This document shows, piece by piece, positions 1 to 5,703 of a stretch of 6,885 nucleotides of DNA. The notes under the pieces were generated by a model that was not told the DNA's origin, did no database searches, and saw only the letters and a program-made list of their open reading frames with translations. Source of the stretch: Thermoleophilia bacterium (lineage in GTDB: Bacteria > Actinomycetota > Thermoleophilia > RBG-16-64-13). Position 1 is the stretch's first letter, and the number at the start of each line of letters is the position of its first letter. The position numbers and the translations under genes were made by a program. The stretch is taken from positions 1-6,885 of the forward strand of contig JAFGIH010000058.1 in the NCBI GenBank assembly GCA_016929985.1, read 5' to 3'.

Positions 1-657
1 AGCATCGAGGGACTGCCTGCCGCCAACGACGAGCTTCGAGGCCTCGAGAACGGCTTCGACCACGGGCTCCGTTCGCTCCTGCAGCTCCGTGCACTCGGCG
101 TCAAGGATATCGGCTTCGGCATCACGCTCTCCGATCGCAACGCCGACGACCTCTTGGAGCTCTATGAGCTGGCCGACGCCATGGGTCTTGAGTTCGCCAC
201 CGCGGCCGTACACAACACGTATTACTTCCACAAGCTCGACAACGTCATCGAAGACAAGGAACGTGTCGCCCTCAACCTGGAGGAGCTGGCCTGCAGACTT
301 CTGCGTACCCGCCGCCCCAAGAACTGGTTCAGAGCGTGGTTCAATATCGGCCTGGCAAACTACGTCCGCGGCGGGAGGCGGCTTCTGCCCTGCGGCATGG
401 GGACAGACGTCTTCTTCGTCGACCCATGGGGCCGGGTACAACCCTGCAACGGCATGGACACGCCCATGGGGTCCCTGAAGGAGCAGACATTCGATCAAAT
501 CTGGCAGAGCGACCGAGCGGAAGAGGTGCGACGACTGGTCAGCACATGCCAGGCGAACTGCTGGATGATCGGTTCGGTCTCACCGGCCATGAAGAAGAAC
601 CTCCGCGTACCTGCCACCTGGGTGCTCAAAGCCAAGCTCCGTGGGAACACCTTCTAG
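1..657 (+). CDS. Radical SAM/SPASM-domain protein, C-terminal part (5' end outside window)
   Basis: The frame is open from base 1 to a TAG at 655-657, giving 218 residues without an N-terminus. The first residues, SIEGLPAANDELRG, resemble the mid-barrel SI(D/E)GL-type segment of radical SAM enzymes. The CxxxCxxC cluster that binds the SAM-cleaving iron-sulfur centre would lie upstream and is not visible. The C-terminal half looks like a SPASM/Twitch auxiliary-cluster domain: Cys at window residues 131 and 149 flank FFVDPWGRVQPC, then GSLKEQTFDQIW, then CQANCWM with Cys 183 and 187. The family binds an extra iron-sulfur cluster with such cysteines. The substrate cannot be told from sequence. 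The gene lies 57 bp upstream of a co-directional glycosyltransferase, which suggests a role in the same glycan cluster, but that is inference from position only. Confidence 0.85.
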   Translation, partial: SIEGLPAANDELRGLENGFDHGLRSLLQLRALGVKDIGFGITLSDRNADDLLELYELADAMGLEFATAAVHNTYYFHKLDNVIEDKERVALNLEELACRLLRTRRPKNWFRAWFNIGLANYVRGGRRLLPCGMGTDVFFVDPWGRVQPCNGMDTPMGSLKEQTFDQIWQSDRAEEVRRLVSTCQANCWMIGSVSPAMKKNLRVPATWVLKAKLRGNTF

Positions 658-714
658 GACCGCCGGCTACCGGCCTGCCGTACACACAGCCCGGACAAGG
701 GAGATGCTGATCTC

Positions 715-1836
715 TTGAAGATCGCCATGATCGGCCAGAAGGGTGTTCCCGCCACCCACGGCGGCATCGAGCGGCACGTGGAAGAGCTGGGGGAGCGGCT
801 GGTCCGGCTCGGCCACGAGGTCACGGTCTTCACGCGCCCCCACTACACGGACCCGCGGCTGACCGAATTCCGCGGGATGCGCCTCAAGAGCCTGCCGACC
901 ATCAGGACCAAGCACCTGGACGCCATCCTCCACAGCCTGCTTGCCACCTTCGCCTGTTGGCGCGGTGGCTACGACGTCGTCCACTATCACGCGGCCGGTC
1001 CCTGCCTTGCCAGTCCGCTGGCGCGCCTGCGCGGACGCAAGGTGGTAGCCACCATCCATGGACAGGACTGGCGGCGCGGCAAGTGGGGGCGTTTCGCCTC
1101 CAGCGTTCTTCGCTTCGCCGAGTGGATGGCCCTGCGCGTGCCGCACGCCACCATCTCCGTCTCCGCGACCTTGGCCGACGCATACCGCACGGATGCCGGA
1201 CGCACTGTGGATTTCATCCCCAACGGCATCACCGTGGAATCCGGTGACGACACGACGGTGCTGCGCGAGTTCGGACTGGCCGACCGGGCGTACCTGTTGT
1301 TCGCGGGCAGGTTGGTCCCGGAGAAGGGGGCCCACTACCTCATCGACGCCCACGCACGCCTGTCGACACAGATGCCGTTGGTGATCGCCGGCGAGAGCAG
1401 CAATACCGAAGAGTACGTCCGGAGCCTACGCAACAGCGCAGGGTCGTCGGTCGTATTCACCGGGTACCAGTACGGCGCCCGCTTGGCGGCGCTCTTCCGC
1501 CACGCGGCCCTCTTCGTGCTGCCCTCGGATCTCGAGGGACTGCCAATCGTGCTACTCGAGGCACTCGGCTACGGTGTCCCCGTACTGGCGAGCGACATCG
1601 CCCCCAATATCGAGGTGCTCGGTGACAACGGGCGGTACTTCCAGGCGAGCGACGTGGACGACCTCGCCCGCGCCTTGGCAGAGTGCCTCGGCAGCCTCAC
1701 GTCCCTGCGGCGGGAGAGCACCGCTCTGCAGATCCGAGCCATGCACGACTACGATTGGGATCAGGTGACGCTGCAGACCGAGGCGGTATACGAACGCGTG
1801 CGCCTCGGTGGGCGCCGGCAGCCATCAGCTCCGTGA
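715..1836 (+). CDS. Glycosyltransferase family 4 (GT-B fold)
   Basis: This 373-residue protein has the usual length and layout of GT4 retaining glycosyltransferases. The N-terminal Rossmann-like acceptor domain begins MKIAMIGQKGVPATHGGIER, with the GG near residues 16-17. The C-terminal donor domain contains AGRLVPEKG (198-205), with the Arg and Lys that contact donor phosphate in the family. It also holds the E-x7-E motif EGLPIVLLE (274-282). It probably transfers a sugar from a nucleotide donor onto a lipid-linked or surface glycan at the cytoplasmic face of the membrane. Donor and acceptor are not readable. The start is a TTG at 715, chosen because AAGGGAG at 697-703 precedes it and the conserved first strand begins there. 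The ATG at 704 opens only a four-codon frame. The downstream fucose-nucleotide gene makes GDP-fucose a possible donor (inference). Confidence 0.9.
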   Translation: MKIAMIGQKGVPATHGGIERHVEELGERLVRLGHEVTVFTRPHYTDPRLTEFRGMRLKSLPTIRTKHLDAILHSLLATFACWRGGYDVVHYHAAGPCLASPLARLRGRKVVATIHGQDWRRGKWGRFASSVLRFAEWMALRVPHATISVSATLADAYRTDAGRTVDFIPNGITVESGDDTTVLREFGLADRAYLLFAGRLVPEKGAHYLIDAHARLSTQMPLVIAGESSNTEEYVRSLRNSAGSSVVFTGYQYGARLAALFRHAALFVLPSDLEGLPIVLLEALGYGVPVLASDIAPNIEVLGDNGRYFQASDVDDLARALAECLGSLTSLRRESTALQIRAMHDYDWDQVTLQTEAVYERVRLGGRRQPSAP

Positions 1837-1867
1837 GGGCGTTGCGCCCCACTGCCCGTGGGATATC

Positions 1868-2839
1868 ATGAACGGCGCTATGGTCGAAAGGAGCGCTGAA
1901 CAGCAACGCGCCGCCCGCATCTACGTGGCCGGCCACACCGGCCTGGTGGGCAGCGGCATCCTGCGGGCGCTCGGCGCCCGGGGATACGACAACCTGGTGT
2001 ACCGCACCATGGAAGAGTTGGATCTCACCGACCAGGCCCAGACACGGACATTCTTCGCCCAAGAGAAGCCCCAAGCGGTCATCGTGGCCGCCGCCCGGGT
2101 GGGGGGGATACTGGCCAACTCCACCTATCCGTATGAGTTCATCCAGGAGAACTTGGGGATCGAGCTCAACGTCATCCACGAGGCCTTCCGCAGCGGGGTG
2201 GGGCGCCTCATCTTCTTGGGCAGCTCCTGCATCTACCCCCGGCTGGCCCCCCAGCCGCTCAAGGAGGAGTACCTGCTCACCGGCCCCCTAGAAGAGACCA
2301 ACCGCCCCTACGCCGTGGCCAAGATCGCCGGCATCGAGCTCTGCCGCAGCCTGAACGCCGAGTACGGCACCGACTACCTCTGTCTCATGCCCACCAACAT
2401 GTATGGACCGAACGACAACTTCAACCTCGAGACCAGCCACCTGGTGCCGGCGCTCATCCGCAAGTTCCATGAGGCCAAGGTGGGTGGGGGGCCGGTGGTG
2501 CTGTGGGGCACGGGCACGCCCAAGCGCGAGCTCATGCACGTGGACGACCTGGCCGCCGCCGTGTGCACCTTCTTGGAGACGGACGGCTGGAGCGACGTCC
2601 CGGACGCCCTGGTGAACATAGGCACCGGCCGTGACCACACCATCGCCGAGCTGGCCCAGATCGTGGCCGAAGTGGTGGGCTACGAGGGACCCGTCGAGTG
2701 GGACACCACCAAACCGGACGGCACCCCCCAAAAGCTTCTGGATGTAAGTCTGGCCCGCTCCCTGGGCTGGGAGGCTCAGATCACCGTGGAGCAAGGGCTG
2801 CGGCAGACGTATGAGTGGTACGTGAAGAACCGAGGGTAG
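1868..2839 (+). CDS. fcl: GDP-L-fucose synthase
   Basis: The protein converts GDP-4-keto-6-deoxy-D-mannose to GDP-L-fucose by epimerisation at C3 and C5 and NADPH reduction, in the cytoplasm. It is an extended short-chain dehydrogenase of 323 residues, close to the roughly 320 of E. coli Fcl (WcaG). The NADP-binding motif GHTGLVG is at 22-28. The active-site segment GSSCIYP carries Ser119 and Cys121, and PYAVAKIAG carries Tyr148 and Lys152. The 29-residue Ser-to-Tyr spacing matches E. coli Ser107-Tyr136. PTNMYGPNDNFN follows, as in the family. Start: ATG 1868 or ATG 1880. Both lack a good ribosome site, and the AAAGGAG at 1887-1893 lies inside the frame with no in-frame start after it. The gene begins 31 bp after the glycosyltransferase. 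The partner GDP-mannose 4,6-dehydratase (gmd) is not in the window. Confidence 0.95.
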   Translation: MNGAMVERSAEQQRAARIYVAGHTGLVGSGILRALGARGYDNLVYRTMEELDLTDQAQTRTFFAQEKPQAVIVAAARVGGILANSTYPYEFIQENLGIELNVIHEAFRSGVGRLIFLGSSCIYPRLAPQPLKEEYLLTGPLEETNRPYAVAKIAGIELCRSLNAEYGTDYLCLMPTNMYGPNDNFNLETSHLVPALIRKFHEAKVGGGPVVLWGTGTPKRELMHVDDLAAAVCTFLETDGWSDVPDALVNIGTGRDHTIAELAQIVAEVVGYEGPVEWDTTKPDGTPQKLLDVSLARSLGWEAQITVEQGLRQTYEWYVKNRG

Positions 2840-2860
2840 CGGCCGCGAGGCGCGAGGCAG

Positions 2861-2889
2861 TTGACAAATGCGCACACATTACATAAGTT
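2861..2889 (+). promoter_or_regulatory. Predicted promoter of the abiE operon
   Basis: A perfect -35 hexamer TTGACA lies at 2861-2866. After a 17-bp spacer comes a weaker -10-like hexamer TAAGTT at 2884-2889. Initiation would fall near 2896, about 20 nt before the proposed abiEi start. The stretch is AT-rich compared with its surroundings. An inverted repeat covers the -10 region, which suggests repression by a DNA-binding protein. The -10 has only three of six consensus bases, so the exact start site is uncertain. Confidence 0.6.
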
Positions 2890-2908
2890 GTTTATGTAAA
2901 ACGCGCAT
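2868..2908 (+). promoter_or_regulatory. Inverted-repeat operator, likely AbiEi autorepressor site
   Basis: A perfect 8-bp inverted repeat, TTACATAA at 2879-2886 and TTATGTAA at 2892-2899, is separated by 5 nt and lies over the -10 element. An outer pair, ATGCGC at 2868-2873 and GCGCAT at 2903-2908, is nearly concentric with it (centres one base apart), so the whole dyad spans 41 bp. Known AbiEi antitoxins bind inverted repeats in their own promoter through the N-terminal winged helix-turn-helix and repress the operon. The location here fits that role. Assignment to AbiEi is inference. Confidence 0.65.
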
Positions 2909-2913
2909 GGAGG
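2909..2913 (+). promoter_or_regulatory. Shine-Dalgarno site for abiEi that points to a CTG start
   Basis: GGAGG at 2909-2913 lies four bases before CTG at 2918. An ATG at 2907 overlaps it but opens only a four-codon frame ending in TGA. The nearest canonical in-frame start is GTG at 2960, 46 nt after this site and too far to use it. The site therefore supports initiation at CTG 2918. Confidence 0.5.
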
Positions 2914-2917
2914 TAAA

Positions 2918-3715
2918 CTGACGACGAGAGAGACTGAGCAGTTCTTCGCGGAGCATCCGGTGTTCACGCTGGAGCAGTTCGCGGCCATCGTGGGCAGGAA
3001 CGTGTCCAGGGCCGTCAGCTACCGGCATCTCGCGTATTTCGCGCGGTCGGGAAGAGTGAAGCGGGTCCGCAACGCCTTGTATGCCGTGGTTCCCCCGGGT
3101 GTCGCCGCCGCGACATACGCACCCGATCCCTATCTGGTGGCGGCAGCAGCCGGTCACGGCGCCCCGCTCGCGTATCACACTGCTCTTGAGCTTCTTGGGG
3201 TGGCTCACTCCGTGTTTCGCACCAAGACGGTGCTGAGTCCTCGTCGTAGCTCCTCGTTCGCCTTTGGAGACTACCGGGTCGACTTCGTGCCCCCACCGAA
3301 GGCACTCGTCCGATCTGCGAACCTCGACCTAGGTCTGGCTTCTGTGACCTACGGGGCTACCACGCTGACGATAACCGGCAGGGAACGCTCCCTGGTCGAC
3401 TGTTTGACTCAGCCTGCTCGGGCCGGCGGCTTGGAAGAGGTCCTCAATTCGGTCACAGGGTTCGGCGTGGTCGAGTTGACAGGCATGGAATCCTACCTGC
3501 GGGCCCTGCGGCTGCGTCGAGCGTGGGCCGTGACCGGCTACTTCCTCGAGAATCAGCAGACACGGCTGTTCGTGCCCGATGATGTACTTGCCAGGTGGGA
3601 GGGGGAAAGCCCCAGAAGTCGTCAGTACTGGCTGCCCGGCCAACGGGGCGGATTCCTGGCCAAGCGCTGGAATCTGGTGGTACCCGAGTTCGTGAGAGCG
3701 CTTCTTGGAGGCTGA
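2918..3715 (+). CDS. abiEi: AbiEi-family antitoxin / transcriptional autorepressor (type IV TA)
   Basis: This is the antitoxin half of an AbiE system, a type IV TA and phage abortive-infection module. In this class the antitoxin counters the toxin without a stable complex and also represses its own promoter. From CTG 2918 the product has 265 residues. Residues 1-60 look like a winged helix-turn-helix: ETEQFFAEHPVFTLEQFAAIVG, shown here by its parts, then GRVKRVRNALYAVVPPG at 45-61, a typical family signature. The AbiEi C-terminal domain follows with DPYLVAAA (70-77), YHTALELLG (86-94) and RERSLVDCL (155-163). Start: the frame has no ATG. CTG 2918 has GGAGG just upstream and adds the first helix. 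GTG 2960, with GGAG at 2950-2953, is the alternative and gives 251 residues. The gene overlaps abiEii by 11 nt, so translation is probably coupled. Confidence 0.88.
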   Translation: MTTRETEQFFAEHPVFTLEQFAAIVGRNVSRAVSYRHLAYFARSGRVKRVRNALYAVVPPGVAAATYAPDPYLVAAAAGHGAPLAYHTALELLGVAHSVFRTKTVLSPRRSSSFAFGDYRVDFVPPPKALVRSANLDLGLASVTYGATTLTITGRERSLVDCLTQPARAGGLEEVLNSVTGFGVVELTGMESYLRALRLRRAWAVTGYFLENQQTRLFVPDDVLARWEGESPRSRQYWLPGQRGGFLAKRWNLVVPEFVRALLGG

Positions 3716-4619
3716 CCGCTTCGCACCTGAGGTCGTCGACAAGGTGGCTCGACTGGCGCGCCTTCTCACCGATATGCGGATCCATCCGTACCTGGGCGCT
3801 TGTCTGGCTCTTAAAGGCGGAACCGCGCTCAACCTCTTCTACCTCGATGCTCCCCGGTTGTCGGTTGACGCCGATCTGAACTACGTCGGCACGTCTGGAA
3901 CAGACGAGCTCGCTACTGTGAGGTCGCAGGTCATGGCGGCAGCCACAGCGGTCGCGGAGGGCCAAGGGTATCGAGTCGCCGTGACCAGAGATACCCATGC
4001 ACTTTCGGCTCTGACCCTCTCCTACCACGGAATCCAAGGGGTGCAGGACACCCTGAAGCTCGAGATCAACTACATGTATAGAACGGCTCTCGGCCCGTCT
4101 GTCGAACGCGACGCGCGGATGACCTTCGGGACTCCGCTACATTTCAGGGTTGTCTCGTTGCCGGAACTCGTCGGCGGAAAACTCGTGGCGCTCTTGGATC
4201 GGACAGCCGCTCGAGATCTCTACGACGCGGCAGCTCTCGCGCGGGTGGTCGACCGTGAAGACCACTTCGTTCGGCGGGTGTTCGTGGCCATGGCCGGGCT
4301 TCTTCCTCGTCACCTGAACGACTACCGCGCTGACAGGGTCGAACGGGTCAGCTCCCGGGACATAGAGACCAACTTGTATCCGGTCCTGGCGTCGACAGAT
4401 CGACCGACGAGAGACGAGATGCTCCAGAAGGTGGTCCCCTGGATCACCCGGTGGCTCGCGTTGGATCCCGAGGAACAGGAATTCCACGACCTTCTGAACT
4501 CCGGAGTCGTGCGCGGCAGCCTGCTCTTCCCGTTCGACGCTGACATGGCCGCCGCTGTCGATGAGCAGCCCGCGCTGCTCTGGAAGGCGCTGAACGCTTC
4601 CAAGAAACCCGGGCGTTGA
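3705..4619 (+). CDS. abiEii: AbiEii-family nucleotidyltransferase toxin (type IV TA)
   Basis: This is the toxin of the AbiE pair, 304 residues. AbiEii proteins are DNA-polymerase-beta-like nucleotidyltransferases that arrest growth; related toxins of this fold modify tRNA 3' ends. Motif I reads LKGGTALNLFY, with GG at 38-39, followed by RLSVDADL with the metal-binding acidic pair Asp55 and Asp57. KLEIN (118-122) fits the Lys-x-acidic motif II. ELVGGKLVALLDR with Lys159, followed by RDLYD (170-174), fits motif III. All expected catalytic positions appear present, so the toxin looks functional. The start is TTG 3705, inside the end of abiEi. A TGA at 3693-3695 in this frame rules out any earlier start. 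No clear terminator follows the TGA at 4617-4619. Confidence 0.9.
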   Translation: MEADRFAPEVVDKVARLARLLTDMRIHPYLGACLALKGGTALNLFYLDAPRLSVDADLNYVGTSGTDELATVRSQVMAAATAVAEGQGYRVAVTRDTHALSALTLSYHGIQGVQDTLKLEINYMYRTALGPSVERDARMTFGTPLHFRVVSLPELVGGKLVALLDRTAARDLYDAAALARVVDREDHFVRRVFVAMAGLLPRHLNDYRADRVERVSSRDIETNLYPVLASTDRPTRDEMLQKVVPWITRWLALDPEEQEFHDLLNSGVVRGSLLFPFDADMAAAVDEQPALLWKALNASKKPGR

Positions 4620-4732
4620 TGGGGATGCGTCTATTCAGTTGTCAAAGAGCTGTCGGCCGCCTGGGCCTGGCTCGCTCGATGATACGGCTCATTCTCAGGA
4701 CGCGCAATCGGCCCTTGGTTGTATTCACGCAG

Positions 4733-4821
4733 GCCCCCAGTGCTGGGACAATGCACCAAAAGAGTCGAGGTGAGCTGTCCATGGAGCAGGGGCTATACTG
4801 TGTGAGTCCAGCATTGGGGGC
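4733..4821. repeat. 14-bp inverted repeat flanking the hicB leader
   Basis: GCCCCCAGTGCTGG at 4733-4746 and CCAGCATTGGGGGC at 4808-4821 are inverted copies with one mismatch, which would be a G-U pair in RNA. The arms are 61 nt apart. Further out, the homology continues with only transition differences for about seven more bases. The right arm contains the GGGGG (4816-4820) that would serve as the hicB ribosome site. The pair could be a leader hairpin, a protein-binding pair or the ends of a tiny decayed element. The sequence does not decide. Confidence 0.55.
4794..4799 (+). promoter_or_regulatory. Possible -10 element for hicB
   Basis: TATACT at 4794-4799 matches the -10 consensus in five of six bases. 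Initiation would be near 4806, giving a leader of about 20 nt with GGGGG at 4816-4820 before ATG 4826. No good -35 hexamer lies 16-18 bp upstream, so this is tentative. The remainder of 4620-4793 shows no gene that I recognise. Confidence 0.35.
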
Positions 4822-4825
4822 TCAC

Positions 4826-5089
4826 ATGCTCAGCATCAAGATAGTGGTGGAAAAGCACCCCGACGGATACGTCGCGTATCCCCTCGGGTTGAGTGGCGTG
4901 GTTGTCGGCGAAGGCGACAGCTATGAAGAGGCTCTCGCAGACGTCAGATCGGCGATCGCATTCCACGTGAAGACGTTCGGCAAGGAGGCGCTCGACGCGG
5001 ACTGCCAGATCCTTGAGGCTTTCGTCGCTGAGGCGACCGTGGCTTCTCGATGGTGCGTGAGAATCCCGATGGCACCCGCACTCCCCTGA
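4826..5089 (+). CDS. hicB: HicB-family antitoxin with an aberrant C-terminal tail
   Basis: This 87-residue protein matches short HicB antitoxins, which fold as a degraded RNase-H-like domain and neutralise HicA mRNA interferases. The signature runs IKIVVEKHPDGYVAYP (residues 4-19), then a glycine-rich turn, then SYEEALADVRSAIAFHVKTF (32-51). A normal end would fall near VAEATVA (67-73). The last 14 residues, from Ser74, are read from DNA whose other frame encodes HicA, so I infer that a deletion removed the original stop. Start: ATG 4826 begins just at the domain and has GGGGG five bases upstream. ATG 4781, with AGGTGAG at 4768-4774, is a real alternative and would add 15 residues. The core fold looks intact, so it could still act as an antitoxin for related HicA toxins elsewhere in the genome. 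Confidence 0.8.
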   Translation: MLSIKIVVEKHPDGYVAYPLGLSGVVVGEGDSYEEALADVRSAIAFHVKTFGKEALDADCQILEAFVAEATVASRWCVRIPMAPALP

Positions 5090-5196
5090 CCCTGCCGAAT
5101 CATCGGGTCATCAAGGGCTCAACCCTGCGGGTCATATGCACCCAGGCCCGTATTCGACGGGACGACTTTCTGCGCGCCTACTTCGGAGGACCGTAG
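5032..5196 (+). pseudogene. hicA: Truncated HicA toxin remnant (C-terminal half)
   Basis: In the frame +2 relative to hicB, 5032-5196 is open and ends in TAG at 5194-5196. The first ATG is at 5050 and would give 48 residues. The translation contains GFSMVRE, then NPDGTRTPLTLPNHR, then VIKGSTLRVICTQ and DDFLRAYF. These follow the order of a HicA C-terminal half, in which PDGR..TVP.H is followed by (K)xGTLRxILxxAGI and a DEFL-like end. The N-terminal helix and the GSH(H) segment with the catalytic histidine are missing, and a TGA at 5029-5031 closes the frame upstream. Adjacent HicB lacks its usual stop. One deletion taking the hicB stop and about the first third to half of hicA explains both. 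An active mRNA interferase is unlikely. Confidence 0.75.
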
Positions 5197-5244
5197 GCGG
5201 ATCAGGCGCTTCTCCCCAGGCCATGGGATCGTTGGTATCTTCCG

Positions 5245-5703
5245 CTACAGCTCGCCGTCGATCGAGTCGGGGTGTGCTCGGACCCACTCCAACAGAGCAT
5301 CGAGCAAGGAGTGGACATCATCCATCTGGCTCGAACAGATGTCGTATAGCTCCCGCTGCGACACCTCATCGTAGAAATGCGTAAGGCGATTGCAATAGCC
5401 GGCGATCTGCATCATGAGATCGCCTTGACCTCCCGAGACCAGCCCAGCTCTCGTCGACAGCGCAGCCACTTCCTTGTACTCAGCCGGTGCTTGCCCCATA
5501 CCTTTGGCCAAGATGTGGCGCGCGAGATCGAGAAGACCCTCGAGCGCGCGCCGGAGGTACGATTCGGCGGCGGCCGGGTTGCGTGGGTCGCCGGTGAACT
5601 CGTCGAAAGTGCCAAGCGGCAGGCCTTGGATGCCCACGAGCATGGCGTTGACCTGAGCGCTTTTCTGCAGAATAGTCGACGCGCGCACTTTGCCCGGAGT
5701 CAC
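5245..5703 (-). CDS. hepT: HepT-like HEPN toxin (DUF86), motif Arg replaced by Cys
   Basis: This 152-residue, mostly helical protein belongs to the HepT/DUF86 HEPN ribonucleases, toxins of type VII TA systems. The signature is AGYCNRLTHFYDEV, which aligns with the Rx4HxY motif at Cys104, His109 and Tyr111. Family members normally read R-N-R-L-x-H at this point, so the first, catalytic Arg is Cys here. The codon is TGC (5394-5392), one transition from the Arg codon CGC. The C-terminal part, RELYDICSSQMDDV, is typical of the family. The start is GTG 5703, chosen because it overlaps the mntA stop as GTGA and has AGGGAG six bases upstream. ATG 5730 is an alternative with nine more residues and a 31-nt overlap. 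RNase activity is doubtful. Confidence 0.88.
   Translation of the reverse strand: MTPGKVRASTILQKSAQVNAMLVGIQGLPLGTFDEFTGDPRNPAAAESYLRRALEGLLDLARHILAKGMGQAPAEYKEVAALSTRAGLVSGGQGDLMMQIAGYCNRLTHFYDEVSQRELYDICSSQMDDVHSLLDALLEWVRAHPDSIDGEL

Noticed and set aside
662..674. Perfect 5-bp hairpin GCCGG-CTA-CCGGC after the radical SAM gene
   Set aside because: No T-tract follows and the stem is short, so I cannot call it a terminator.
667..1353. 228-codon open frame on the minus strand opposite the glycosyltransferase
   Set aside because: It is a GC-driven shadow of a clearly conserved + strand gene, and its translation shows no recognisable domain.
1887..1893. AAAGGAG inside the start of fcl
   Set aside because: No in-frame start codon follows at a usable distance; the CTG at 1896 is out of frame.
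2101..2107. Run of seven G in fcl as a possible phase-variation tract
   Set aside because: The frame is intact across it and such runs are expected at this GC content; no sign of slippage.
2288..2875. 195-codon minus-strand open frame over the fucose synthase
   Set aside because: It mirrors the third-position GC of the real gene, and the product is His/Val/Gly-rich with no motif.
3453..4037. 194-codon minus-strand open frame across the abiEi-abiEii junction
   Set aside because: It spans two well-supported + strand genes and has no recognisable content.
4620..4732. Possible insertion-sequence remnant downstream of abiEii
   Set aside because: No transposase fragment or terminal repeats that I can recognise; the sequence alone gives no support.
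5197..5244. Convergent gap between hicA remnant and hepT as a bidirectional terminator
   Set aside because: Only a 4-bp CCCA/TGGG stem is visible and there is no T-run on either strand.
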